NCBI GenBank assembly: GCA_005883245.1
Contig: VAXT01000097.1
Coordinates: 1 to 14,654 of the forward strand
DNA: 14,654 nt
DNA from: Actinomycetota bacterium
GTDB taxonomy: Bacteria > Actinomycetota > Thermoleophilia > Gaiellales > Gaiellaceae
Reading direction: 5' to 3'
In this document: piece after piece, positions 6,477 through 12,330 of the stretch
How positions within the stretch are numbered: position 1 is the first letter of the stretch
Layout: each line of letters begins with the position of its first letter
Made by a program: the position numbers and the translations under genes
The notes under the pieces: generated by a model
The model's database searches: none
What the model was told of the DNA's origin: nothing
What the model saw: only the letters and a program-made list of their open reading frames with translations

Positions 6477-6899
6477 ATGAAGAGCAAGCTTTCACGCCGG
6501 CTGATGATCCCCATCGGCCTGGCGCTGGCGATCGCGGCGCTGGCGGCCCCGAGCGCGAACGCGAAGATGCAACGCATCTACTCGGATCGCGGCGTCGCGC
6601 TGATCCCGGTCTCTTCGGAGCCGAGCCCGAACATGGCGTATTCGGACAGAGGCGTCGCCCCGATCACTCCCGACTCGAAGCCGACGCTTGTCTACTCGGA
6701 TCGAGGCGTGTCCGTGATCCCGTCCGAGCCAAACGGGCCGGAGCCGATCGCGGTCGTTTCCACCCCGGATCCTTCCGGCTTCAACTGGGGCAGGCTCGGG
6801 CTCGTCGTGAGCCTCGTGCTGGCCGGGCTGTCGCTCCTCGCAGGTGGCGCGCTGCTCGCGGAACGGCAGATGCGGCGGCGGGGGCTGGCCGCAGCCTGA
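6477..6899 (+). CDS. Secreted, C-terminally membrane-anchored protein with three YSDRGV repeats
   Basis: The 140-residue product has a classic signal peptide: basic n-region KSKLSRR, hydrophobic core to about residue 23, likely cut after APSANA at 29. Three repeats follow, each YSDRGV then a hydrophobic/proline I-P or I-T (residues 35-40, 55-60, 73-78), spaced 20 and 18 residues apart by Ser/Pro/Glu-rich linkers. A GFNWG motif (101-105) precedes a membrane segment (about 107-127) and a basic tail (ERQMRRR). The repeats should therefore sit outside the cell on a single anchor. There is no LPxTG sortase motif. From memory, short proteins with a similar GFxW-then-membrane ending are common in Thermoleophilia; I do not know a function. 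An alternative leaderless start at 6450 would add nine residues. A strong terminator follows. Confidence 0.88.
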   Translation: MKSKLSRRLMIPIGLALAIAALAAPSANAKMQRIYSDRGVALIPVSSEPSPNMAYSDRGVAPITPDSKPTLVYSDRGVSVIPSEPNGPEPIAVVSTPDPSGFNWGRLGLVVSLVLAGLSLLAGGALLAERQMRRRGLAAA

Positions 6900-6914
6900 C
6901 GCGAGCTCTGCGGC

Positions 6915-6946
6915 GAAAGCGGGCCCTGGGGGTCGGGCCCGCTTTC
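6915..6946 (+). terminator. Strong hairpin terminator after the YSDRGV gene
   Basis: gaaagcgggccc (6915-6926) pairs perfectly with gggcccgctttc (6935-6946), a 12-bp stem with an 8-base loop. It is followed by acttt and lies 16 bases past the stop codon. The A-rich left flank could make it work weakly in the other direction too. Confidence 0.75.
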
Positions 6947-6979
6947 ACTTTGGTCCGGCGAGGCGGCAGGTTGAGTGTC

Positions 6980-7089
6980 CCTGCCTGGTCGTTGTCGGGG
7001 AGGACGGACAGGCGAATCGTGGCGAGGCCGCGCTTGCGGACGATCTCGATGGCGGCAAGCGCCTCGCGCCCGCAGCCACGACCCTTGCC
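6980..7089 (-). pseudogene. GNAT acetyltransferase fragment
   Basis: Directly after the TGA (7090-7092) of the next gene upstream, the same minus-strand frame reads GKGRGCGREALAAIEIVRK and then RGLATIRLSVLPDNDQAG. This is the acetyl-CoA-binding motif A (GxGxGREAL) and following strand of GCN5-related N-acetyltransferases, where LSVLPDN is typical. The earlier half of a GNAT domain and the NxxALxLYxxxGF block that should follow are absent. After about 6980 the frame degenerates and runs into the terminator of the YSDRGV gene. With no own start or stop it is a remnant of about 37 residues. The resemblance is by eye. Confidence 0.5.
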
Positions 7090-7446
7090 TCACACGGGCG
7101 AAGCCCTCACGACTCGCGCCAGGCGGGCGAGCGACGCTGCCACGTCCACGCGTTCCAGGCTGAGCTCGTGCTGACGGTGGACGAGCTCCGAGGCTGGCAG
7201 AACATTGGTTGCGGCCGCGAGCGCGCGCTGCTCGGCGTCGAACGCCCGTTCCCAGTTCGCGGCAATGGCGTCCAGGTCGAGCCGCCGCACCGGCCGCGTG
7301 GAGGTAGAGGGCGTTCGTGCCCGGCGCTCGCCCAGCGACTCCGCGGCCCGGGCCGGGGCGGCGGACGCGGGCGGAGCGACTCGCGCGATCAGGGCTGAAA
7401 CGCTCATAAGCGGTACCAGGATCCATCCGCTCGCCTCTGTCGGCAT
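7090..7446 (-). CDS. Small protein of unknown function
   Basis: The 118-residue frame starts at ATG 7444-7446; ATG 7405-7407 (105 residues) is also possible. Neither has a clear Shine-Dalgarno sequence. The N-terminal third is low-complexity, Ala/Pro/Arg-rich, with a weakly hydrophobic stretch (WILVPLMSVSALIA). The rest looks like a folded helical domain: LDLDAIAANWERAFDAEQRA, then LPASELVHRQHELSLER, then ASLARLARVV, with heptad-like leucines and alanines. I recognise no named family. It follows the DksA-like gene by 42 bases on the same strand, so the two probably form an operon. An acetyltransferase remnant follows its stop in the same frame, so this end has been rearranged. Confidence 0.6.
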   Translation of the reverse strand: MPTEASGWILVPLMSVSALIARVAPPASAAPARAAESLGERRARTPSTSTRPVRRLDLDAIAANWERAFDAEQRALAAATNVLPASELVHRQHELSLERVDVAASLARLARVVRASPV

Positions 7447-7488
7447 CCGCAGTTACGCGCGGACACGTTGCGGGCGGCTACCGAGCGC

Positions 7489-7815
7489 CTAGGCTTGACG
7501 CTCTTCTTCGGCGGTTCGCTCGGCCGTCGGAATGGCCTCGAGGCGCTCGTCCGGGATCGGCTCGCCGCTCTCGATCGAGAGGCCGTACGTGCCCGCGGCG
7601 AGCCGCGCCTCGGCCCGCTCGACCGCGGCGAGCTCCTCGCGGAGATCGTCTACCCGCCCGGCGTCCAGTTCGTCCTGGTAGAGGTCGGACGCCTGACTCG
7701 CCGGGTCCTGCTCTTCGGAGAGCTCACCCGTGTCCTGATGGCCGAGCCGGGACAGCGCACTCTCGATCCGCGCGCGCTCGGCGGCCAGGAGCTCCCGTGC
7801 CCGCTCCGGATCCAT
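7489..7815 (-). CDS. DksA/TraR-family protein without zinc-finger cysteines
   Basis: The 108-residue product has the family layout: an N-terminal helix (RARELLAAERARIESALSRL), an acidic middle, a second coiled-coil helix (about 48-73), and the C-terminal GTYGxSxxSGEPIPDERLEAIP block. DksA/TraR proteins bind the RNA polymerase secondary channel and alter promoter output. Here the four zinc cysteines are replaced: CxxC by S80-I-E-S83 and the second pair by T101 and E104. The rest of the block is well kept, so this looks like a stable cysteine-less subtype rather than decay. The start at ATG 7813-7815 is chosen because it has a TAACGT box 7 bases upstream and the longer reading is unrelated in composition. 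A polymerase role is inferred from the family. Confidence 0.85.
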   Translation of the reverse strand: MDPERARELLAAERARIESALSRLGHQDTGELSEEQDPASQASDLYQDELDAGRVDDLREELAAVERAEARLAAGTYGLSIESGEPIPDERLEAIPTAERTAEEERQA

Positions 7816-7822
7816 GGCGGCG

Positions 7823-7828
7823 ACGTTA
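7823..7828 (-). promoter_or_regulatory. Putative -10 box for leaderless dksA-like transcript
   Basis: TAACGT on the minus strand ends 7 bases before the ATG at 7813-7815, with no Shine-Dalgarno sequence between. The same hexamer and spacing occur before the ATG at 6450. Confidence 0.45.
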
Positions 7829-7982
7829 GCGCACGGGCGCGTCTCTGAGCGCGCACGCGACCGAGCTCGCTGCCGAACCGCGGGGTTGGGCCGTCCCTCA
7901 GGGCTGCGCCCCAAGGCTTCCGACTGCCTCCACAGAACCATCCGGTTCGGCGTTCTGGCCGGAGACGCTACTGCTCGTCCGC

Positions 7983-8588
7983 TCAGACCGGAACAGAGAC
8001 GCGGGGCTCCGGCCGGGGTCCGCGCTCAGCACCCAGTAACAACGCGACGCCGAGCGCGACCCAGGAACCTTCGAAGACGAACAGGCCGATGTCGTGGATC
8101 GGATCGACATTGAGGGTGATCGCGACGATGATGCCCGCCGCTGCGACGAGCGGCAGCAACCAGGCACGCCCGAGCGCGTCACGGAGCCCGGTAGCGATCA
8201 GCAGGTGACCGACAAAGAGCAGCAGGAAGCCGAGGCCAAACAGGATGAAGTTCCCCGGAACGTCCCCCGTAACGGCCACGGTGATGACCACCTGCACAGC
8301 GAAGAGGCCGAGCAGCGCGACTCCGGCGAGGGCTACGCGCCAGCCGATCCGCCCAGTCCTCGTACTGACGAGCCTGCCGAGGCGCCAGATCGCGACAACG
8401 AGAGCCACGACTCCGAGGCTCCATAGCGTGACCTCGAGCGCCAAGAGGGCATCCGAGCCATCACCGAAGACGAGTTCTCCCGTTTGTCCCGCGAAGATCA
8501 GCACTCCGGCGAGGATCGCCGCGACCGCTGTACGCGAGTCGCGACTGCTTGCGAGGGCCTGGTGTTTCAATTGGCGAAACTCCGTCAT
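7983..8588 (-). CDS. Six-segment membrane protein of unknown function
   Basis: The 201-residue product starts at ATG 8586-8588 and has likely membrane segments near 20-35, 48-69, 82-106, 113-134, 142-159 and 167-187. The ends are polar: MTEFRQLKHQ at the front and a Pro/Arg-rich tail (AERGPRPEPRVSVPV). No catalytic motif is visible. A conserved-looking loop NVDPIHDIG sits before the last segment. The frame stays open upstream to 8882, but that part is His/Asp/Arg-rich without hydrophobic character and lies antisense to the next gene, so I excluded it. A weak stem (7933-7938 with 7952-7957) lies past its stop; the rest of 7829-7982 holds nothing clear. Confidence 0.75.
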   Translation of the reverse strand: MTEFRQLKHQALASSRDSRTAVAAILAGVLIFAGQTGELVFGDGSDALLALEVTLWSLGVVALVVAIWRLGRLVSTRTGRIGWRVALAGVALLGLFAVQVVITVAVTGDVPGNFILFGLGFLLLFVGHLLIATGLRDALGRAWLLPLVAAAGIIVAITLNVDPIHDIGLFVFEGSWVALGVALLLGAERGPRPEPRVSVPV

Positions 8589-8810
8589 GAGAGTAGGCTC
8601 GGCGTCATCACTAGGCGACGGATTCTGTACTGGCTGGCTGCGATGGTCGTCGTGCTTGTCGTGGGCACGATCATCGGCCTCATCTGGGCCGACACCAGCG
8701 ACGTTGCCGGGTCGATTGCCGTGGTGACCAACATCATCGGCGCCGCGGGAATCGTGTTTCTCTTGATCGCCCTGGTCGTGGTGACGCGGCGACAGCGGCG
8801 AGCGGCTTAG
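8562..8810 (+). CDS. Small two-segment membrane protein
   Basis: The 82-residue product has a basic lead (TRRRILYW), a membrane segment (about 22-41), a short acidic loop (WADTSDVAG), a second segment (about 51-74) and a basic tail (TRRQRR). Both ends should be cytosolic. The function is unknown. The start is uncertain. GTG 8562 is chosen for its GAGGG Shine-Dalgarno 4 bases upstream. TTG 8571 is possible, and ATG 8643 would cut into the first segment. With GTG 8562 the gene overlaps the start of the minus-strand membrane gene by 27 bases, head to head. Confidence 0.65.
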   Translation: MFQLAKLRHESRLGVITRRRILYWLAAMVVVLVVGTIIGLIWADTSDVAGSIAVVTNIIGAAGIVFLLIALVVVTRRQRRAA

Positions 8811-8836
8811 GCTGCGGGGCAATGGTGCGGCGGGCG

Positions 8837-8869
8837 CGAGCACGGAGGCGAAGCACTTGCGCGTGCTCG
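8837..8869 (+). terminator. Hairpin after the small membrane protein gene
   Basis: cgagcacg (8837-8844) pairs with cgtgctcg (8862-8869) over 8 bases with a 17-base loop, 26 bases past the stop at 8810. No T-run follows, so this is only a candidate. Confidence 0.35.
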
Positions 8870-8890
8870 GCGCGATACCCACGTGTACAC

Positions 8891-8912
8891 GCAGGACCCT
8901 CCCAAGAGGGCC
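8891..8912 (-). terminator. Possible terminator downstream of the tRNA
   Basis: ccctc (8897-8901) and gaggg (8906-8910) form a stem around ccaa, extendable by gg/cc with a bulged A. It lies about 30 bases past the tRNA 3' end in the direction of transcription. No T-run is present. Confidence 0.3.
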
Positions 8913-8940
8913 TCTGTCGTTCTAGGCCGCTTCCCTCCAA

Positions 8941-9014
8941 TGGGCCCGGGTGGACTCGAACCACCGACCAACGGATTATGAGTCCGCTGCTCTGACCAGC
9001 TGAGCTACGGGCCC
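8941..9014 (-). tRNA. tRNA with anticodon CAU (elongator Met or lysidine-type Ile2)
   Basis: The minus strand folds as a full cloverleaf of 74 bases including discriminator A. The 7-bp acceptor is GGGCCCG/CGGGCCC, the D-arm is GTAGCTCAGCTGGTCAGAGC, the anticodon loop is CTCATAA within GCGGA/TCCGT, and the T-arm is GGTGG-TTCGAGT-CCACC. CCA is not encoded. It is an elongator type: the first acceptor pair is a true G-C, unlike initiator tRNAs. The anticodon CAU serves both Met and AUA-reading Ile tRNAs. C4 and C5 in the acceptor match the features TilS uses in E. coli tRNA-Ile2, while E. coli elongator Met has U4 and A5, so Ile2 is a real possibility. Confidence 0.95.
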
Positions 9015-9023
9015 GGCGCGCGA

Positions 9024-9029
9024 AGCGTA
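9024..9029 (-). promoter_or_regulatory. Possible -10 box of the tRNA gene
   Basis: TACGCT on the minus strand lies 9 bases before the tRNA 5' end and fits TANNNT. No -35 box was recognised. Confidence 0.3.
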
Positions 9030-9033
9030 GCCC

Positions 9034-9230
9034 TCAGTACGGCTTGCAGCCGCGCTGAGCGAAGCACGACGCGACGAGACGCTCCAGGAACCGCTGGTTC
9101 CACGCGTTGTAGCAGTCCGCATGCCCGTGATCTGTCCACCCGACGCGAGCTCGACCCCGGCGCCGCGATCGATCGGATACCGCACCATCATCCGGATCCG
9201 AGGCACCTTGGCCGGATGAGACGCATGTCC
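9034..9230 (-). pseudogene. DUF1996 C-terminal remnant with a frameshift
   Basis: Two minus-strand frames together give a DUF1996-like ending. One reads GHASHPAKVPRIRMMVRYP and IDRGAGVELASGG (about 9230-9135). After a one-base shift near 9130-9140 the next reads TDHGHADCYNAWNQRFLERL and VASCFAQRGCKPY, with a TGA at 9034-9036. DUF1996 proteins are secreted proteins that typically carry HPxxxPxxxxxVxYP, ASG, and HADFxNxW-Q-xLxxLVxxC in this order. The large N-terminal part is missing; 9231-9316 carries nothing recognisable before the stop of the next gene. The match is from memory of the family. The gap 9015-9316 holds no other gene. Confidence 0.55.
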
Positions 9231-9316
9231 CGAGTCACGTTTCTTGGCTCGGGCGGAGCTGAAGGTGGCGAAGCGGTCCGACTTGAAGGCGGGCGCCATG
9301 GCAAGCCTGTTCTACA

Positions 9317-10885
9317 TCAGCACTGCCCACTCGAAGCGGTGATCGACGTCGCCCGCGTGCTGCTCGACGAGTCGCCCTGAGCAGCGACCGTCGTCTGGAC
9401 GGGTAGCGTGGGCGCGATCTGGTCGAGCCCGGGGTCGATCGCGTTCAAAGGCGTCGCCGGGTGAACCTGGCTGCAGGCCCCCACGAGCCCGGAGGCGTCC
9501 GTCTTGACCCCGAAGAGCTCTCCTTTGCCGTCGGTCGGGTTCTCGGTGAAGCCAAGAGCCTGATAGCCGCCGGCCGCTCGGTCAGACGACGGGAAGTACT
9601 CGCTCAGCGGCCTCCCGGTCGACGGGTAGGACTGATAGTAGAAGTGCTGCCAGAGGAGGTTGCCGCTCGCGTCGACCTTGGCCAGCCAGGGCACGAGCGG
9701 GACGCTGTCCAGCAGCTCTAGGTCGCCCGACCCGGCCAGGACGTAACCGCCGTCGGGGCTCTGCTGGAGCGAGCGGACATCGGCCCCGATCGCGTAACAC
9801 TGGTACGAGTAGCCGTTGAAGAAGCAGTAAACCCCGCCGCTGAAGGCCTTCTGCCACTCGCTGTTCCCATTCGCGTCGAGCTTGAGCAAGAGCGCCCCGC
9901 GGCAGCACGTGCCGGGCCCCGTGCCGTTGCCCCAGTTACCGCCGACCAGGTAGCCGCCCTCCGAGGTCTGGACGATCGAGAAGGCATGCTCGGAGGCGGT
10001 CGGGTTGCCGCTCGCGTCGAAGCTGTTGAAGCCGCGTTCCCACGTGACGCTGCCCTGCGCGTCCAGCTTCACGACGAGGACGCCCTGGCCACATCCGAAC
10101 TCACAGGTCGACGGAGGAGAGAACTCCCCCGTCGCCACGTAGCCACCGTCGGCCGTTTGCTGAACCGCGTTCAGGTAGGCATCGAGCGGGCCACCCGGCT
10201 GCCCGAGCGTCCTCTGCCATTGCACGTTCCCGAGAGCGTCCAGCTTGAGGATCAAGGCGCCCAGGACGCCGGTGTTCTGGCCCGAGTTCGCAATGCTCCC
10301 GACCGCGATGAAGCCGCCGTCACTCGTTTGCGTGACCTGATTGACGACCGTCGACGTCGTTCCCGGCTGCTGGTAGACCCGCGCCCAGACGAGCTGCCCG
10401 GTCGCGTCGAGCTTCTCGACCAACGCGCACTCGAGGCCGCCCAGGTGAGGGCAGATCGTGGCCGAGCCGCACCCCCTCGTACCTCCGCCGATCGCGTACC
10501 CCCCGTCCGTCGTCTGATCGAGCGAGAGGGCGTATGCATAACTGCCTGGAGGAAGGTCGAAGCAGCCGACTTCCCTCTGCCACTGCGGCAAGCCGAAGGA
10601 GTCGACCTTGACGACCCAGCTCGCGGCGCTCGGCCCGTCGACGAGCGCGAGAGCAGCGGAACCGCCGTCAGACGTCGTCTGAACCGCTTCGGGAGTAACG
10701 CTCTGCCTAACGCCGCCGAGGGCGTAGGCGTAGTTCTTCACATACGTGCTCCACGCCGGCGGTGGCGGAGGAGGCGGCGGAGGTGGGGGCCTTCGCTTGC
10801 CAGCGGCCGTCGCGGGCGCCAGAAGAACGAACGTGACCAGCGAGACCGACAGACCGAGCCCGAACACGATCGATGAGCGCTTCAT
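9317..10885 (-). CDS. Secreted seven-repeat propeller-like protein with proline tract
   Basis: The 522-residue product has a signal peptide (about 1-28, ending PATAAG), a run of 11 prolines (33-43), then seven repeats of about 45-50 residues. Each repeat follows the pattern QTSDGGYxxxG, variable loop, LxKLDAxGNxxWQR. The repeats start near residues 66, 121, 182, 238, 302, 371 and 433. This is the delta-60/beta-propeller-like pattern of exported repeat proteins, and seven copies would fit a closed seven-bladed propeller. Cysteine pairs occur in the loops of several repeats. The C-terminus is Ser/Thr-rich and ends in GQC. ATG 10883-10885 is chosen because AGGGAG lies about 8 bases upstream; a GTG three codons earlier is less likely. 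The ligand is unknown; an extracellular binding role is inferred. Confidence 0.85.
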   Translation of the reverse strand: MKRSSIVFGLGLSVSLVTFVLLAPATAAGKRRPPPPPPPPPPPAWSTYVKNYAYALGGVRQSVTPEAVQTTSDGGSAALALVDGPSAASWVVKVDSFGLPQWQREVGCFDLPPGSYAYALSLDQTTDGGYAIGGGTRGCGSATICPHLGGLECALVEKLDATGQLVWARVYQQPGTTSTVVNQVTQTSDGGFIAVGSIANSGQNTGVLGALILKLDALGNVQWQRTLGQPGGPLDAYLNAVQQTADGGYVATGEFSPPSTCEFGCGQGVLVVKLDAQGSVTWERGFNSFDASGNPTASEHAFSIVQTSEGGYLVGGNWGNGTGPGTCCRGALLLKLDANGNSEWQKAFSGGVYCFFNGYSYQCYAIGADVRSLQQSPDGGYVLAGSGDLELLDSVPLVPWLAKVDASGNLLWQHFYYQSYPSTGRPLSEYFPSSDRAAGGYQALGFTENPTDGKGELFGVKTDASGLVGACSQVHPATPLNAIDPGLDQIAPTLPVQTTVAAQGDSSSSTRATSITASSGQC

Positions 10886-11003
10886 CGCCCCCACTCCCTT
10901 CGGCGACGCGTCGGTGTGTGCCGCAACGCTAGGGAGAAGAACCTTACGGCTGCCTTAAATCTCCGAGCCCTCCGATACCTGCGCACCCCGGCTCGACCCT
11001 CGC

Positions 11004-11009
11004 TAACAT
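11004..11009 (+). promoter_or_regulatory. Putative -10 box of the yjbQ-like gene
   Basis: TAACAT ends 9 bases before the GTG at 11019. This gives a very short or no leader; no Shine-Dalgarno sequence is seen. The other side of this gap has TAGCGT (minus strand, 10926-10931), which could serve the propeller gene. Confidence 0.4.
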
Positions 11010-11018
11010 CGCTCCTCG

Positions 11019-11471
11019 GTGAAGGTCTTCCAGCACGAGCGACGGCTCAGGACGGCCGGGGGTCTCTCCGTGCGGGACATCACCGACGACGTCAGCGAGG
11101 CGGTCAAGGAGAGCGGCGTGCGCGACGGGATCGTCTGCGTCTACTCGCCGCACACGACGTGCTGCGTGCGCGTCAACGAGTTCGAGGACGGGTTCCTCGA
11201 GGACTTCACGGCTCTGCTCAAAACGCTCGTCCCGCGCGACAAGTACTACGCGCACGACGACTGGGATCGCCGCACCGAGAACATCTGCGAGGAGGACATG
11301 TCCGTCGGCAACGGCCATTCGCACTGCATGTCGATGCTCCTCGGCTCGGCGGGCGAGGCGATCCCGATCCGCGACGGCGAGCTCTGCCTCGGCACCTGGC
11401 AGCGCGTGCTCTTCCTCGAGCTCGACCGCGAGCGCGACCGGCGCTGGCTCGTCCAGGTCGTCGGGAACTAG
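11019..11471 (+). CDS. YjbQ/UPF0047 family protein (secondary thiamine-phosphate synthase type)
   Basis: The 150-residue product matches UPF0047/YjbQ throughout: DITDDVSEAV (20-29), VYSPHTTCCVRVNE (41-54), a GNGHSHCMSMLLGS block (97-110) and the closing LCLGTWQRVLFLELD (122-136). The conserved His residues of SPHTT and GHSH form the putative active site. E. coli YjbQ has weak thiamine-phosphate synthase activity; the true role of the family is unsettled. It is a small cytosolic trimer-forming protein, usually about 130-140 residues. The start is the GTG at 11019-11021, where homology begins. It stands alone, divergent from the propeller gene. Confidence 0.92.
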   Translation: MKVFQHERRLRTAGGLSVRDITDDVSEAVKESGVRDGIVCVYSPHTTCCVRVNEFEDGFLEDFTALLKTLVPRDKYYAHDDWDRRTENICEEDMSVGNGHSHCMSMLLGSAGEAIPIRDGELCLGTWQRVLFLELDRERDRRWLVQVVGN

Positions 11472-11490
11472 GGCGTCGCTTGCGATGCCC
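11471..11490 (+). terminator. Hairpin at the end of the yjbQ-like gene
   Basis: gggcgtcgc (11471-11479) pairs with gcgatgccc (11482-11490), with one G-T wobble, starting on the last base of the stop codon. A second small stem, gaggcc/ggcctc (11494-11499, 11505-11510), follows. No T-run is present, so it may act through 3'-end protection or factor-dependent termination. Confidence 0.45.
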
Positions 11491-11572
11491 ATAGAGGCCA
11501 TGTCGGCCTCGCCGGGGTGGTCGTACTAAGCTCTCGCCGACTAGACGCGATCTGCTTTTCCAAGTTGCCGAG

Positions 11573-12286
11573 CTAATTCCCGAGCTCGAAGATCTCGAAG
11601 TCCTTCCCGATCACCGGCTGTGCCACGTTGTAGACCGGCACGTCGCCGATGGCGCCCCGGAACACGCCCATATGGCCGTGACCGTGGAGGACGATGTCCG
11701 GGCGGTGCTCGGCGATCGGCCCTGCGAGCCGGTCCGAGCCGAGGAAGGCCCAGATGCCCGGTGGCTCGCCCTCGAGCGTCGCGCTCGTCGGCGCGTAGTG
11801 CATGAGGGCGATCCGGACGGAGCACGATGCGATCTCGGCCAGGGCACGATCGAGCCCTTCGACTTCCGCGGTCGTCTCCGCGTACACCCTGCGCAGCGAG
11901 GGCTCGCCGAAGTCGGGCAGCGCGGAGTCCGGGAAGCCGCCGACGAAGCCCTTGACTCCCGCGACTCCCACGGACGTGCCATCGACGTCGAAGACGGCCG
12001 AGGACTTGTCGAGCACGCGGACGCCGCCGTCGCTCAGCTGAGCGGTTAGCTCGTCGCAGCGGTTCCCGTGCCAGTCGTGGTTCCCGAGGACGGCAGAGAC
12101 CGGAACCTCGATTCCGCGCGCCGCGTCGAGGAGCGCATCGAGCTCGCGCGGCTCCCCGTGGCGCGTCAGGTCGCCGGCGAGCAGCACCAGATCAGCCTCG
12201 CGCGCCGCGTCGGCGAACACGGCTGCGAACCGCTTGTCTCCGGCTCCGCCCGCGTGGATGTCTCCGGCTGCTGCGACCTTGATCAC
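11573..12286 (-). CDS. Calcineurin-like metallophosphoesterase (intact)
   Basis: The 237-residue cytosolic protein has every motif of the two-metal phosphoesterase fold: GDIH (Asp9, His11), LLAGDLTRHG (Asp39), LGNHDWHGN (Asn69, His70), MHYAP (His163) and HGHGHMG (His203, His205). Such enzymes cleave phosphomonoesters or phosphodiesters, including cyclic nucleotides; the sequence does not reveal the substrate. There is no signal peptide. The start is taken as the GTG at 12284-12286, since the fold begins at once with IKVAAAGDIH and the upstream reading is Arg/Pro-rich and antisense to the next gene. It is divergent from the nucleotidyltransferase gene, with 44 bases between. Confidence 0.92.
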   Translation of the reverse strand: MIKVAAAGDIHAGGAGDKRFAAVFADAAREADLVLLAGDLTRHGEPRELDALLDAARGIEVPVSAVLGNHDWHGNRCDELTAQLSDGGVRVLDKSSAVFDVDGTSVGVAGVKGFVGGFPDSALPDFGEPSLRRVYAETTAEVEGLDRALAEIASCSVRIALMHYAPTSATLEGEPPGIWAFLGSDRLAGPIAEHRPDIVLHGHGHMGVFRGAIGDVPVYNVAQPVIGKDFEIFELGN

Positions 12287-12330
12287 GCTCGAACTGTTCC
12301 CTGAACCTCCCTCCCGGGTAACCACCTCAC

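Noticed and set aside
8589..8882. N-terminal extension of the six-segment membrane protein
   Set aside because: His/Asp/Arg-rich low-complexity reading antisense to the + strand membrane gene; the ATG at 8588 directly precedes a sensible sequence.
8976..9299. 107-codon minus-strand frame overlapping the tRNA
   Set aside because: Only its middle part resembles DUF1996; the rest is tRNA and frameshifted sequence, so it is treated as part of a pseudogene.
9986..10876. 296-codon + strand frame opposite the propeller gene
   Set aside because: Arg-rich, no motifs; the minus strand has signal peptide, repeats and a Shine-Dalgarno site.
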